Shown: positions 15,830 through 24,435 of the stretch, in pieces | Layout: each line of letters begins with the position of its first letter | Numbering within the stretch: position 1 is the stretch's first letter | DNA from: Pseudomonadales bacterium | Lineage (GTDB): Bacteria > Pseudomonadota > Gammaproteobacteria > Pseudomonadales > Azotimanducaceae | Length of the DNA stretch: 64,000 bases | Reading direction: 5' to 3' | Assembly (NCBI GenBank): GCA_028280225.1 | Contig: JANQMF010000204.1 | Coordinates: 1 to 64,000 of the forward strand | Notes under the pieces: model-generated | The model's input: only the letters and a program-made list of their open reading frames with translations | Told to the model about the DNA's origin: nothing | The model's database searches: none | Made by a program: the position numbers and the translations under genes

Positions 15830-17085
15830 TGATAAATCGATCTTTCGTTGGGGGTTTCTTCGGTGATTTTGCGGCCCAGGGCGGGGAAGGTGGGAATGTC
15901 CTGATCCGCCAGGGGTGCCATATAGTTTTTTCTGGCCAAAGCGGCTTCGATATACGGGGCAAGTTCAGCTTGTTTGGCTGCCTCCCGTTCTGCTTCTTGA
16001 GCCTTAAATTCGGGCATCACTTCAGCGGCAAATAATTCCAACGAGTGACAAATGTCCTCGTGTTTGTTGTTGCCTGCTTGTTGGATAAAGGTCACCTGGT
16101 CCACGCCCACGTCCGCAAATTTGCGTAAATGACCACGCAGATCCTCCGGTGTGCCAATGCCGCCGGCACTGCCGCTCAGCGCGTTGTTGTAGTTGGTATC
16201 TTCCGGGGTGAACTGGTGGCGGGCGGCTTGAAAGTTGTCCCACAGATTGGTGCGGCCGGGTTTGTGTTCGCCAAATCCATACAGGCTGCCCAGGGCGTAA
16301 CCAAAAAACTCAAACCCCTCCAGGCCGTTGCGAATGGCCAGTTCCCGGTCCTCGTGGCAGGAGAAGCTGGAGACCATACAGATATTGGCGTTGACCGCGT
16401 GGCCAATGGGGACACAGGCATCACTCTTAATGATGCTGTAGTACTCTTCCACCCAGTCCCTGGCTTCCAACGGATCTATAAAGGCGAAAGTCAGGGCGCC
16501 CATACCCAGACGCGCAGCCATGCGGATGGTCTCCCGCTGGGAGCAGGCCACCCACAGGGGTGGGTGCGGTTTCTGCACCGGTTTGGGCACCAGATTTCGG
16601 CAGGGCATGGAAAAGTACTTGCCCTGGTATCCCGGATAAGGGTCCATGGCCAGGATGTTGGCAATTTGCTCCGTGGCTTCCAGGTAAATGGCCCGCTTCT
16701 CTTCCGGTTTGATCCCAAAACCACCCAGTTCTAATTCCGCTGACGATTCACCGGTGCCAAAGTCCACCCGGCCGTTGGATACCAGGTCCAGGGTGGCAAT
16801 CACCTCAGCGGTGCGCGCCGGATGATTGTATTGGGGAATGACCTGGCGGATACCCTGGCCCAAGCGAATATTTTTGGTACGCTGGGAGCAGGCGGCAAGG
16901 AAAACCTCAGGAGCGGAGGAGTGGGAATATTCTTCCAGGAAGTGATGTTCCACTTCCCAGGCATAGTCGATGCCTAACTCGTCCGCAAGTTGCACCTGAT
17001 CCAGGGCTTCGTTAAACAAGCGCTGTTCGTCACCTTCCTGCCAGGGTCTGGGTAGTTGATGTTCGTAAAAGATGCCAAATTTCAT
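15811..17085 (-). CDS. LLM-class flavin-dependent oxidoreductase
   Basis: A 424-residue bacterial-luciferase-like TIM-barrel protein. It starts MKFGIFYEHQLPRPW, has YAWEVEHHFLEEYS (family substrate/flavin-region histidines), GRVDFGTGESS around residue 108-118, and PLWVACSQRETI. Family members use reduced FMN, often from a partner reductase, to oxidise organic substrates; no flavin reductase is adjacent. The ATG at 17085 has a good purine-rich upstream sequence (GAGGAGAATGGT). Its last codons form one unit of the tandem repeat array at 15658-15829. It is divergent from the nitrilase gene. Confidence 0.85.
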   Translation of the reverse strand: MKFGIFYEHQLPRPWQEGDEQRLFNEALDQVQLADELGIDYAWEVEHHFLEEYSHSSAPEVFLAACSQRTKNIRLGQGIRQVIPQYNHPARTAEVIATLDLVSNGRVDFGTGESSAELELGGFGIKPEEKRAIYLEATEQIANILAMDPYPGYQGKYFSMPCRNLVPKPVQKPHPPLWVACSQRETIRMAARLGMGALTFAFIDPLEARDWVEEYYSIIKSDACVPIGHAVNANICMVSSFSCHEDRELAIRNGLEGFEFFGYALGSLYGFGEHKPGRTNLWDNFQAARHQFTPEDTNYNNALSGSAGGIGTPEDLRGHLRKFADVGVDQVTFIQQAGNNKHEDICHSLELFAAEVMPEFKAQEAEREAAKQAELAPYIEAALARKNYMAPLADQDIPTFPALGRKITEETPNERSIYQEPSAS

Positions 17086-17170
17086 ACCATTCTCCTCACT
17101 CTTGCCTTAAGCCTACCTGGTCAAATTGTGAGTGGCTACCCACCCATAGGAAGCTGTATCGGTTAGGTTG

Positions 17171-17212
17171 ACGCTGTGTTTTGGAGTGGTAACGCTGTGC
17201 TTTGGAGTGGTA
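17171..17212. repeat. Two 21-bp direct repeats upstream of the nitrilase gene
   Basis: Two adjacent copies of ACGCTGTG(T/C)TTTGGAGTGGT plus A, differing at one position, lie just before the nitrilase start. The first codons of the nitrilase (ATGTGTTTTGAAGT) resemble the core TGTGTTTTGGAGT, so the repeats may have been duplicated from the gene's 5' end. They could also act as binding sites in the nitrilase/LLM divergent control region. Confidence 0.7.
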
Positions 17213-17222
17213 TAGGTAGATC

Positions 17223-18236
17223 ATGTGTTTTGAAGTCTTATATGCGGAACAGCCCGAGGTACCTTCAGCAGACCGCCTGGTGGTGGGCCTGGTGCAGAGT
17301 GCGCCGGTCTGGCTGGATCGGCAAGCCACCTTGGGCAAGGTGTGCCGGCTGGTGGAACAGGCCGGCGGACTGGGCTGCCAGTTGGTGGTATTCGGCGAAG
17401 CCCTGGTCCCCGGTTACCCCTTTTGGCTGGAAACTACCGGCGGTGCCCGATTTAACGATACCCTGCAAAAAAGCCTGTACGCCAGCTATCTGGAACAGGG
17501 GGTTGATATTGCCGCCGGGCATCTGGACCCGGTGTGCGAAGTGGCCCGGCGGCATGGGGTAGCGGTTTATCTTGGGGTGGTTGAACGGGCCGCGGACCGG
17601 GGCGGCCACAGCCTTTATGCCACCCTGGTGTGTATCAGCGCGGGTGGTGTGATTGCCTCCACCCACCGAAAACTGCAGCCCACGTATGAAGAGCGCCTGG
17701 TCTGGGCACCCGGTGACGGTCATGGTCTGGTGGTGCACGAATTGGAGCGTTTTCGGGTTGGTGGGCTTAACTGCTGGGAAAACTGGATGCCGATGGCGCG
17801 CATGGCACTGTATGGACAGGGAGAAGATTTACATGTCAGTGTCTGGCCGGGCAGTTTGCGCAATACGGCGGACATCGCCCAATTTATCGCCAGAGAATGC
17901 CGCGGCTACGTCATTGCGGTTTCCAACCTGTTCCGTGCCGGCGACATACCAGCAGACTTTGTGGCCCGGGAGCAGATGCTGGAGGCCGCAAGTGTTCCCA
18001 TTCTGGCTAATGGAGGCAGTACCGTTGTGAGCCCGGATGGGACATTTCTAGTGCCGCCCCAGGTAGACACTGAGGTGCTGATTGTCGCCACCCTGAACCA
18101 TGCCCGGGTGCGTGAAGAGCGCCAGAATTTTGATCTGGCCGGGCATTATTCCCGGCCGGACGTTTTACAACTGTCTGTGGACCGCCAGCGTCAAAGCAGC
18201 GTTAAACTTTTGAACCCCGGCGGCACCCCGGCTTAG
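17223..18236 (+). CDS. Carbon-nitrogen hydrolase, nitrilase family
   Basis: A 337-residue nitrilase-superfamily enzyme with the complete Glu-Lys-Cys triad. The Glu is in VVFGEALVPGYPFW (about residue 59), the Lys in HRKLQPTYEERLVW (about residue 147) and the Cys in GGLNCWENWMP (about residue 182). The spacing and the CWEN sequence fit true nitrilases (branch 1), which convert organic nitriles to acids and ammonia. It is cytoplasmic, with no signal peptide. It stands alone, with its stop overlapping the convergent CsgG-like stop by 4 bases. The substrate is unknown. Confidence 0.88.
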   Translation: MCFEVLYAEQPEVPSADRLVVGLVQSAPVWLDRQATLGKVCRLVEQAGGLGCQLVVFGEALVPGYPFWLETTGGARFNDTLQKSLYASYLEQGVDIAAGHLDPVCEVARRHGVAVYLGVVERAADRGGHSLYATLVCISAGGVIASTHRKLQPTYEERLVWAPGDGHGLVVHELERFRVGGLNCWENWMPMARMALYGQGEDLHVSVWPGSLRNTADIAQFIARECRGYVIAVSNLFRAGDIPADFVAREQMLEAASVPILANGGSTVVSPDGTFLVPPQVDTEVLIVATLNHARVREERQNFDLAGHYSRPDVLQLSVDRQRQSSVKLLNPGGTPA

Positions 18237-19384
18237 AACTGGCCGCGCTTGGGTTTTTGCCAGCGGCTGGCATATTCGATGCTGGGTGGTGCCGCGGTGG
18301 AAATCACTTTATCCCCCCGCTTGGGCCGGCCGCTGCTGCTGGTCAGGTTGCCGATACTGAATTTTTCCTGGGCCTGACTCACCCGCACCTGACCAATTTC
18401 CGAATCACTGCTGCCGAGGCTGATGCCGGTTTCCGGGTCGATCAGTTCTTCCCCCTTGGACATCACCCGCAACACATCACCCACGGCCACCGCATCGGAG
18501 CCGATGTTCAGCCAGATCTTATTTCCTTCGGTTTTGATGATCGAGCCGCTGGCCGGGGCAGCGCCGATTTCTTTAACAAGCTCATAAACACCCTTGTTGA
18601 TTCCGGAAATCACCGCCTGGCCAATTGGGGTTTTGGCATAGTTCGAGAAAAAACCGCCCATGGCGCCGCCGCCGGTGAAGGCAGCACCACCCACGGTGAG
18701 GCCGGACTCTTTGATGACGGATTCAATTTGTTTGGTATACATGACCTCAGATGTTTCCGCGTCGATCAACCGGAAGTTCATGCCAACCCGGCCTCTGGAG
18801 TTTTTTAAACCCAGGCCGCCCAGGACGGGTAGCCGGTTTGTAACGAGTCCGCCAACGCCGCTGTTCGTGCCGGAGGTTTTGGCTTCGTAGTCGGTGACCA
18901 CAACCTGGACCAGATATTGCGCACCCAGCACGTTGCCGGTTCTTGCCCCGGAGGGTTTGGCCACGCGTCCGGAAGAGGCCAGATCCTGTTCCTGCAGAAC
19001 CTGATCAAGAACCTGCCTTTCGATCAGGCGGAATCTGCCCGTGCGGTTCATCACATCGGTAACAATGGCCTCAATGCCGTTGACCGGCACCTGATCTGCA
19101 TTGTCGTAGCTCCAGGAATAACTTTGTCCACCCGGGCCGCTGAAGCTATAAGAAGAAGAACTGCTGTTGTTATCCACTTCCAGCACCGCAACCCGGGATT
19201 TGGCTCCGGCATAGGCACCCCATTCAACGTTCAGCAGGTACTTGGCATCAATTCGGTCTATGCGCTCGGGCAGAGGTATTTTTGCTTTGTCGCTGGCGGC
19301 ATACGCCAGATAGTCTGCATTTACCAGGGTAGTGATTAGGCTTGCCACAACTCCTATGGCCAGGCTGACTGTTGTCTTCCGCAT
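18233..19384 (-). CDS. CsgG-family exported protein
   Basis: A 383-residue protein with a signal peptide (residues 1-23). The CsgG-like domain follows, with KSRVAVLEVDNN at about 61-72, GIEAIVTDVMNRTGRFRLIERQVLDQVLQEQ and GAQYLVQVVVTDYEAK. A C-terminal part (about 285-375) with VGDVLRVMSKGEEL resembles an SH3-like or FlgT-C-like beta domain. CsgG proteins form outer-membrane secretion pores for curli; homologues without curli genes are common and of unclear role. No lipobox Cys is seen, so it may be soluble in the periplasm. It is divergent from the Ser/Thr kinase gene. Confidence 0.75.
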   Translation of the reverse strand: MRKTTVSLAIGVVASLITTLVNADYLAYAASDKAKIPLPERIDRIDAKYLLNVEWGAYAGAKSRVAVLEVDNNSSSSSYSFSGPGGQSYSWSYDNADQVPVNGIEAIVTDVMNRTGRFRLIERQVLDQVLQEQDLASSGRVAKPSGARTGNVLGAQYLVQVVVTDYEAKTSGTNSGVGGLVTNRLPVLGGLGLKNSRGRVGMNFRLIDAETSEVMYTKQIESVIKESGLTVGGAAFTGGGAMGGFFSNYAKTPIGQAVISGINKGVYELVKEIGAAPASGSIIKTEGNKIWLNIGSDAVAVGDVLRVMSKGEELIDPETGISLGSSDSEIGQVRVSQAQEKFSIGNLTSSSGRPKRGDKVISTAAPPSIEYASRWQKPKRGQF

Positions 19385-19405
19385 GATGTGCTCCCCACTA
19401 TTTAT

Positions 19406-19446
19406 TTGCTTGCTGTTTGCTTGCTGTTTGCTTGCTGTTTGCTTGG
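19406..19446. repeat. 11-bp tandem repeat in the CsgG-like gene leader
   Basis: Three exact copies of TTGCTTGCTGT plus a partial fourth are located 22-62 bases upstream of the CsgG-like start codon, inside the kinase/CsgG divergent region (19385-19660). The remaining 200 bases of that region are AT-richer than the surroundings and should contain both promoters; no specific promoter was assigned. Confidence 0.75.
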
Positions 19447-19660
19447 TTTATTTTAATTGGTATTTATTTTTGGGTTGGTGTCTGATTTTAACGTGCTGTT
19501 CGATTTTAAACCGTAATATCCGTTTTAGCTGATGTTGATTCTACCCTATTTAAACAAATCAACCGGGTGTGCTCTAGCTCTGTCCTATCGGTCCCCTGAC
19601 AGCTTGCCCGGATTGGAGTATCGTCTGGGGCATAAGAGTCTGGCCAAAGGGAGTGATGCA

Positions 19661-21673
19661 ATGACTGAGGACAACCACACGGACCACGATAAGACCGAAT
19701 ACCAGCCTCCCGCAGGGGACGAAACCAAGGTTTCCCGGACCAAGACCATCGGCAAGTACGACATTGTTTCCGAGCTGGGACGGGGCGGCATGGGGGTGGT
19801 CTACAAAGCCTGGGAAGACAGCCTGCAACGTTATGTGGCGCTGAAGATGCTGGGTGATCAGCTCACGGATGACGAAACCCTGGTAGAGCGTTTTCTCCGC
19901 GAGGCCAGGGCGGTTGCCGACCTGAATCATCCCAACATTGTCCAGGTTTTTGCCGTGGACATGTTTGACAACCGGCCTTACTTCGCCATGGAATATGTCG
20001 AAGGGGAGTCGCTCAAACAGAAAATACACTCAGCCCCGGGCATGAAGCCGGTCCAAGCTGCCGAATTGATCCGCGAGGCAGCTATCGGCCTGGCGGCGGC
20101 CCATGCCAAAGACGTGGTCCACCGGGACATTAAGCCGGACAACATCATGATTACCAAACATGGTGGGGTAAAGGTGGTGGACTTTGGCATTGCCAAGGTT
20201 GACGGAGGAGACCACACCCTCACCGCAACCGGGGTCATGGTCGGCACACCTAACTACATCTCGCCGGAAGTTTGTCTGGGGCAAAAGGTGGATGCACGCT
20301 CGGATATTTTCTCCCTGGGTATCGTTTTTTACGAGATGCTGGCGGGCAAGACCCCTTTTCAAGCCAACAGCCCCATCGAATTGATGAGTGCGGTGGTCAA
20401 GGCGGATATTCCGGACATTACCTTTGTCAATCCGGAAGTAGACAACACGGTAAAACAAATCCTCAGCAAAATGTTAAGCAAGGACCGGGCACACCGTTAT
20501 CAGTCTTGTGAGGACATTGTTAAGGATCTTGATGCGTACTTGCGTGGTCAGCAGACGGCAAGTGGGGCGACCCTGGTGATGAATCCTCCGCAAGATCAGA
20601 CCGCCACCCTGCAAGTTGCCAGACCCTCCGGGACCAAATCGGGTGCACCATTGGTTTGGGCGCTGGCGCTGCTGCTGCTTGCCGGCGCGGCAACCGCAGG
20701 CTGGATATATGTTGAACCCGGCACCGAAGGGTGGCAGGGGCGACTGGCCGCCGCGGTGCCCTTTGTGGATTTTGGCCTGGAGCCGGATCAGCAACAGGCG
20801 GGTCAAGCCGCGCTTGATGGCCCGGTGTCCCCGGGGGCAGGTGATACCACTGAAATTAATGCTGCCGCATACACCAAGGATGCCACTGACGGCGACTATC
20901 TTGATCAGCAGATGGTTGATGACCTTATTGCTGAAGATGTTGCCGTGGCGGCTACCGGGACGGCAACAGACGTTGACCTGGTGCAATTAGGCGCGCGGAC
21001 CGGTGCAGTTGCGGATGAGACGAGCGGGACGGTTGCACCCGGGTCTCAAAGCGGTTCCACAATGCCGGCTGCATCATCCGGGTTTGCGGACAGTGGCCGT
21101 GAAGTTGTAGCGGTAGCCAATACCTCGGTAACGGTGGCGTTGAATACCCGGCCGGATAGTCTCATGCCGGTGGAACCGGCTAAACCGGCAATAACGGATG
21201 AGCCATCCCCTGCACCTTCAGCACCGCCGGCCCCGGCAGGCCAGCCCCAGTTAGTGGTGGTTGCCCTGGGTGACCCGGCAATCACCAGGGTCATTGGAAG
21301 TGTGCTGGAAAACGCGTTGATGTCTGCAGAATACGAGGTGCTTGATGAGGCACTCTTTGAACAGAATCTGGGTGGGAACCTGGCCTCGGTGGGCCGGGCG
21401 GTCAGTGCCAATGGCGGCAACATATTGGTTTACGCTGACGTTCAACAAGCGGGTCAACGGGAACTGAAGTTTTATGACCGAACCGAGTGGCAGACCATCG
21501 CCAACTTGCAGGTCCAGGTACTGGCCCTGGAAGGCAAGAAGAAAATCGGCGCACCCTGGTCAGCACAAATGGAATATGTCCCGCTCAATGCCGCGGCAAC
21601 GGCGGAAGAAGTGTCCACCCCAATTGCCGCTGAGCTGGTTGAGCGTTTGCAGGCTTATACCGATAATTTGTAG
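19661..21673 (+). CDS. Transmembrane Ser/Thr protein kinase (PknB-like)
   Basis: A 670-residue Hanks-type kinase. The Gly-rich loop LGRGGMGVVYKA, the ALKML lysine, HRDIKPDNIM catalytic loop, VDFGIAK (DFG) and GTPNYISPE are all intact within residues 30-300. A membrane helix (APLVWALALLLLAGAATAGW) lies near residue 330, then a Thr/Ala-rich linker and a C-terminal periplasmic domain beginning PQLVVVALGDPAITRVIGS. That domain resembles the CsgG/LpoB-like fold and may sense an envelope cue. The ATG at 19661 has a good AAAGGGAG site; the longer frame upstream is rejected. It is divergent from the CsgG-like gene. Confidence 0.85.
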   Translation: MTEDNHTDHDKTEYQPPAGDETKVSRTKTIGKYDIVSELGRGGMGVVYKAWEDSLQRYVALKMLGDQLTDDETLVERFLREARAVADLNHPNIVQVFAVDMFDNRPYFAMEYVEGESLKQKIHSAPGMKPVQAAELIREAAIGLAAAHAKDVVHRDIKPDNIMITKHGGVKVVDFGIAKVDGGDHTLTATGVMVGTPNYISPEVCLGQKVDARSDIFSLGIVFYEMLAGKTPFQANSPIELMSAVVKADIPDITFVNPEVDNTVKQILSKMLSKDRAHRYQSCEDIVKDLDAYLRGQQTASGATLVMNPPQDQTATLQVARPSGTKSGAPLVWALALLLLAGAATAGWIYVEPGTEGWQGRLAAAVPFVDFGLEPDQQQAGQAALDGPVSPGAGDTTEINAAAYTKDATDGDYLDQQMVDDLIAEDVAVAATGTATDVDLVQLGARTGAVADETSGTVAPGSQSGSTMPAASSGFADSGREVVAVANTSVTVALNTRPDSLMPVEPAKPAITDEPSPAPSAPPAPAGQPQLVVVALGDPAITRVIGSVLENALMSAEYEVLDEALFEQNLGGNLASVGRAVSANGGNILVYADVQQAGQRELKFYDRTEWQTIANLQVQVLALEGKKKIGAPWSAQMEYVPLNAAATAEEVSTPIAAELVERLQAYTDNL

Positions 21674-21760
21674 ATGATCTGTCAGTTGAGCAGGTCCGAG
21701 GCGGAGGCAGGTACCCGGTTGTAAAACTGTTGCGGGCAGCAATGGCTGGGGATGTTGGGG

Positions 21761-22570
21761 TTAGCCTGAGTCTTGCACCCTCGGGTCGTGAATACCCAGG
21801 GCCCGGTAGAGTTCAAAGCCAAGGACTTTTTTTAACGGCTTGGGCAGTTGGCGGGCCAAAGCCGGCGGCACGTCCAGGTATTGGTTTTCTTCCTGCCGCA
21901 ACCAGCCCAGGGAGTACGTGAGAATAATACCGTATCTCCACATTTCAGAAACGTTAGATCCGGCGCCGTGTAAGGTGCCCCCCAACCAGACCAGCATCGA
22001 CCCCGCGGGCATTTCCGCTGCAATTACTTCGTTTGCCTCAGGCTTGCGGTCTTCGGGCCAGCGATGACTGCCGGGTACGACCAGGGTGCCGCCGTTTGCC
22101 CGGGTGAAGTCCGTCACCGCCCACATGGTGGCCACAATCAGGGTAGGCCGGGGGACCGCAAAGTAGGTATAGGAGTCCTCTTCGCGGTGCAAAATCTGTT
22201 CCCGCGCGCCCGGGCCCACTTCCAGGGCGGCGCTGACATGGAGCTGGTGATCGGTACAATTAGGTCCAAGATGATGTTTGCACAGACCGTCCACCACCGG
22301 ATCCAGAATCAATTTGTGTGTTGCCGGAGAGCGGGCCACCAGGGCCGTCACCCGGCGGGTGTGTCCCGGATAAAATTCTTCATCCGGCACGCTGTTGGCC
22401 ACTTCGGCCGCCGCCATGTGGGGTGACATTTCGTCTTTGATTTGTTGTGCGGTTGTGGCATCCAGGATGTTGTGGACCACCAGGCAGCCGGCATCCCCCA
22501 GTTTGTCCGCCAACCCGGATATATCATCTCCGGCATCAGCTTCGGGAATTTTTGCCACTGTATCCGTCAC
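21761..22570 (-). CDS. Phytanoyl-CoA dioxygenase (PhyH) family oxygenase
   Basis: A 269-residue 2-oxoglutarate/Fe(II)-dependent oxygenase-like protein. The probable iron ligands are the His of QILHREED (HxE rather than the common HxD) and the His of TLHGAGSN, with GTLVVPGSHRW in between. The start is a GTG at 22570, 2 bases after the stop of the copper-monooxygenase-like gene, so the two are co-transcribed. The substrate is unknown. Because the family HxD is HxE here, activity should be treated with some caution. Confidence 0.78.
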   Translation of the reverse strand: MTDTVAKIPEADAGDDISGLADKLGDAGCLVVHNILDATTAQQIKDEMSPHMAAAEVANSVPDEEFYPGHTRRVTALVARSPATHKLILDPVVDGLCKHHLGPNCTDHQLHVSAALEVGPGAREQILHREEDSYTYFAVPRPTLIVATMWAVTDFTRANGGTLVVPGSHRWPEDRKPEANEVIAAEMPAGSMLVWLGGTLHGAGSNVSEMWRYGIILTYSLGWLRQEENQYLDVPPALARQLPKPLKKVLGFELYRALGIHDPRVQDSG

Positions 22571-22572
22571 GT

Positions 22573-24339
22573 CTAACGTCCGCTTGATGCTGAATGGGTC
22601 TTGGCATTTGCCCGGCTGATCCTTTGTGGCGTATCCCCAACATATCTCAGCGTGGTGAAACCGAAGAACATTTCGTGTTTGGTCTGCAAACCGAAGTGCA
22701 CCGGTTTTGACGGATCCGGATTACTGGGGTTCTGCGCGGAATTATCCATGGCACCCTTGGCAATCAGGCGCGTGCCGGCGGGCAGGAACAAAGGTTCTTT
22801 AAGCCGGTAGTTGAATTGCCAGTTGAAATTGTACTTGGGCACCGACAGCAGAATTTCGCGGGTGCCGTCGGGGTATTCAGCGGTGTAGTTCATATACTTG
22901 CCGCGAAAGTGCATATGCGGATTCATCTCGTATAGATAAGCATCACGTTCGATCAGTTGTTCACCCTGCAACCGGTATTCCTTGGCATGTGGAGGCACCA
23001 GAAAGCGGCGTTGGCCGGCAACACCACCGGACATCACATAGGCCGGCGGTTCATCGTACAGGTACAGGCCAATTTCCGTTTCATCAACGGTGGCCTTGCC
23101 CGAGGTGGTGTAGTGCATCTGCAATAACAGGTTCGACCCCTTGGTCAGGAGCCGGCCGCTGTTGTCTCTGAATTCGTCCGGCTGTCTGCCCGGTGCAAAA
23201 CCGCCCACACTTTCACCACGCGCCGCACCGGTTTCCCTGCCGCGGACACTTTTGTCCGCCGGACTGGAAACATAGGCGATAACGTGGTGCAAAACCTGAC
23301 GATCCCCGGGCACAAACTCCATGGCGCGTACCCATACGTCTTTGTCCAGATTGAGTTCCACGGGTATATAACGGTAATCAATTACCCCGGTTGCGGGGAT
23401 CTCCTGGGCGGGCACCTTAAAGGTCATGTCAGGTTCGCCCAGGCTGAACCTGGCGGTGCTGAAGGTCAGTTGTGTCAGTGGATCGGTCTGGCCGGCATCA
23501 GCCGGTGCGCCCCGGTCAATCCAGTGTACCAGTGTTTGCAGTTCCGCTGTGGACAGGCCGGCGGCATCTTCAATTTCTTTGCCCACATGGGGGTCTGTTT
23601 GTCCGGGCGGCATACGCCGGGTCAGCAGCACTTCGCGCATCATGGCGGACCAACCCTGTACCATGGTGTGGCTGGACATTGCCCAGGGGGCAATGCCGCC
23701 ATCCCGGTGACAGGTAACACAGTGGGTTTTTAAGATGGGTACAATATCAGCGCCGTAGGTGGCTTGTCCCGGATCGGCAAAGGTGATGGCCGGCCCGGAA
23801 GGTTTGTGTTGTGTATCCGGAACGGGTCGCGGCTGCCCAGTTTGCTGGCTTGTCATCGCCACCAGGGCTGCTTCAACCTCCGGCAGTTGATCGATGGTGC
23901 CGCGGAAGGTCACATGCCGACCCCTGGGGTTGATCAGGACAATCTGGCCGATATGGGACAAACCCAATCCCGCCGTCACCAACTGTGTTTCGTCCATGAG
24001 AATGGGCAGGCTGATGCCTTGGGATTTTGCCGCCTTAACCAGTGTGCCTCGATCCCCTTCACCGGTTCCGTTGAGGAGATAAAACACCACGTCTTGATCA
24101 ACAAAACGTTCTGTTAAACCCTGGAAGGCTCTGATTTGCGCCTGTGTATAGGGTGCCATGCTGCTCTGGGCCAAAATGACAACCGCCTGTTGATCCCCAA
24201 AATAGCTCAGTTGATGGAATTTCCCCTGATGGTCGAGCAGGGCAAAATCGCTGACGCTTGGGCTGATGTTTGCAGAGAAAGACGGAAATGAGTAGACCAG
24301 GCTGCAGATCAGAGCGAGATTGGATAATGTGTATTTCAT
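22573..24339 (-). CDS. Redoxin / c-haem / copper type II monooxygenase-like fusion
   Basis: A 588-residue exported protein with a signal peptide at residues 1-24. Residues about 28-165 form a thioredoxin-like redoxin domain without a CxxC active site. A c-type haem motif CVTCH with a distal Met follows (about residues 205-255). The C-terminal half resembles peptidylglycine/dopamine-type copper monooxygenases, with copper-ligand candidates VLHHVIAY, QMHYTTSG and NPHMHFRGKYM. Such fusions are seen in environmental bacteria without known substrates. The ATG at 24339 gives the signal peptide, and the upstream extension is rejected. It is followed by the PhyH gene. Confidence 0.75.
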   Translation of the reverse strand: MKYTLSNLALICSLVYSFPSFSANISPSVSDFALLDHQGKFHQLSYFGDQQAVVILAQSSMAPYTQAQIRAFQGLTERFVDQDVVFYLLNGTGEGDRGTLVKAAKSQGISLPILMDETQLVTAGLGLSHIGQIVLINPRGRHVTFRGTIDQLPEVEAALVAMTSQQTGQPRPVPDTQHKPSGPAITFADPGQATYGADIVPILKTHCVTCHRDGGIAPWAMSSHTMVQGWSAMMREVLLTRRMPPGQTDPHVGKEIEDAAGLSTAELQTLVHWIDRGAPADAGQTDPLTQLTFSTARFSLGEPDMTFKVPAQEIPATGVIDYRYIPVELNLDKDVWVRAMEFVPGDRQVLHHVIAYVSSPADKSVRGRETGAARGESVGGFAPGRQPDEFRDNSGRLLTKGSNLLLQMHYTTSGKATVDETEIGLYLYDEPPAYVMSGGVAGQRRFLVPPHAKEYRLQGEQLIERDAYLYEMNPHMHFRGKYMNYTAEYPDGTREILLSVPKYNFNWQFNYRLKEPLFLPAGTRLIAKGAMDNSAQNPSNPDPSKPVHFGLQTKHEMFFGFTTLRYVGDTPQRISRANAKTHSASSGR

Positions 24340-24435
24340 AACCCTACATGCTGTGAACGTTTGCCGGACTTTAGCATATTTTGGTGAAGCCGGATCCATG
24401 GGGAGATTGCTTTGGGAGAGGGAAGAGATAATTTG

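Noticed and set aside
18257-19339. Long plus-strand open frames opposite the CsgG-like gene
   Set aside because: They are shadows of the minus-strand gene, with no ribosome sites or recognisable protein features.
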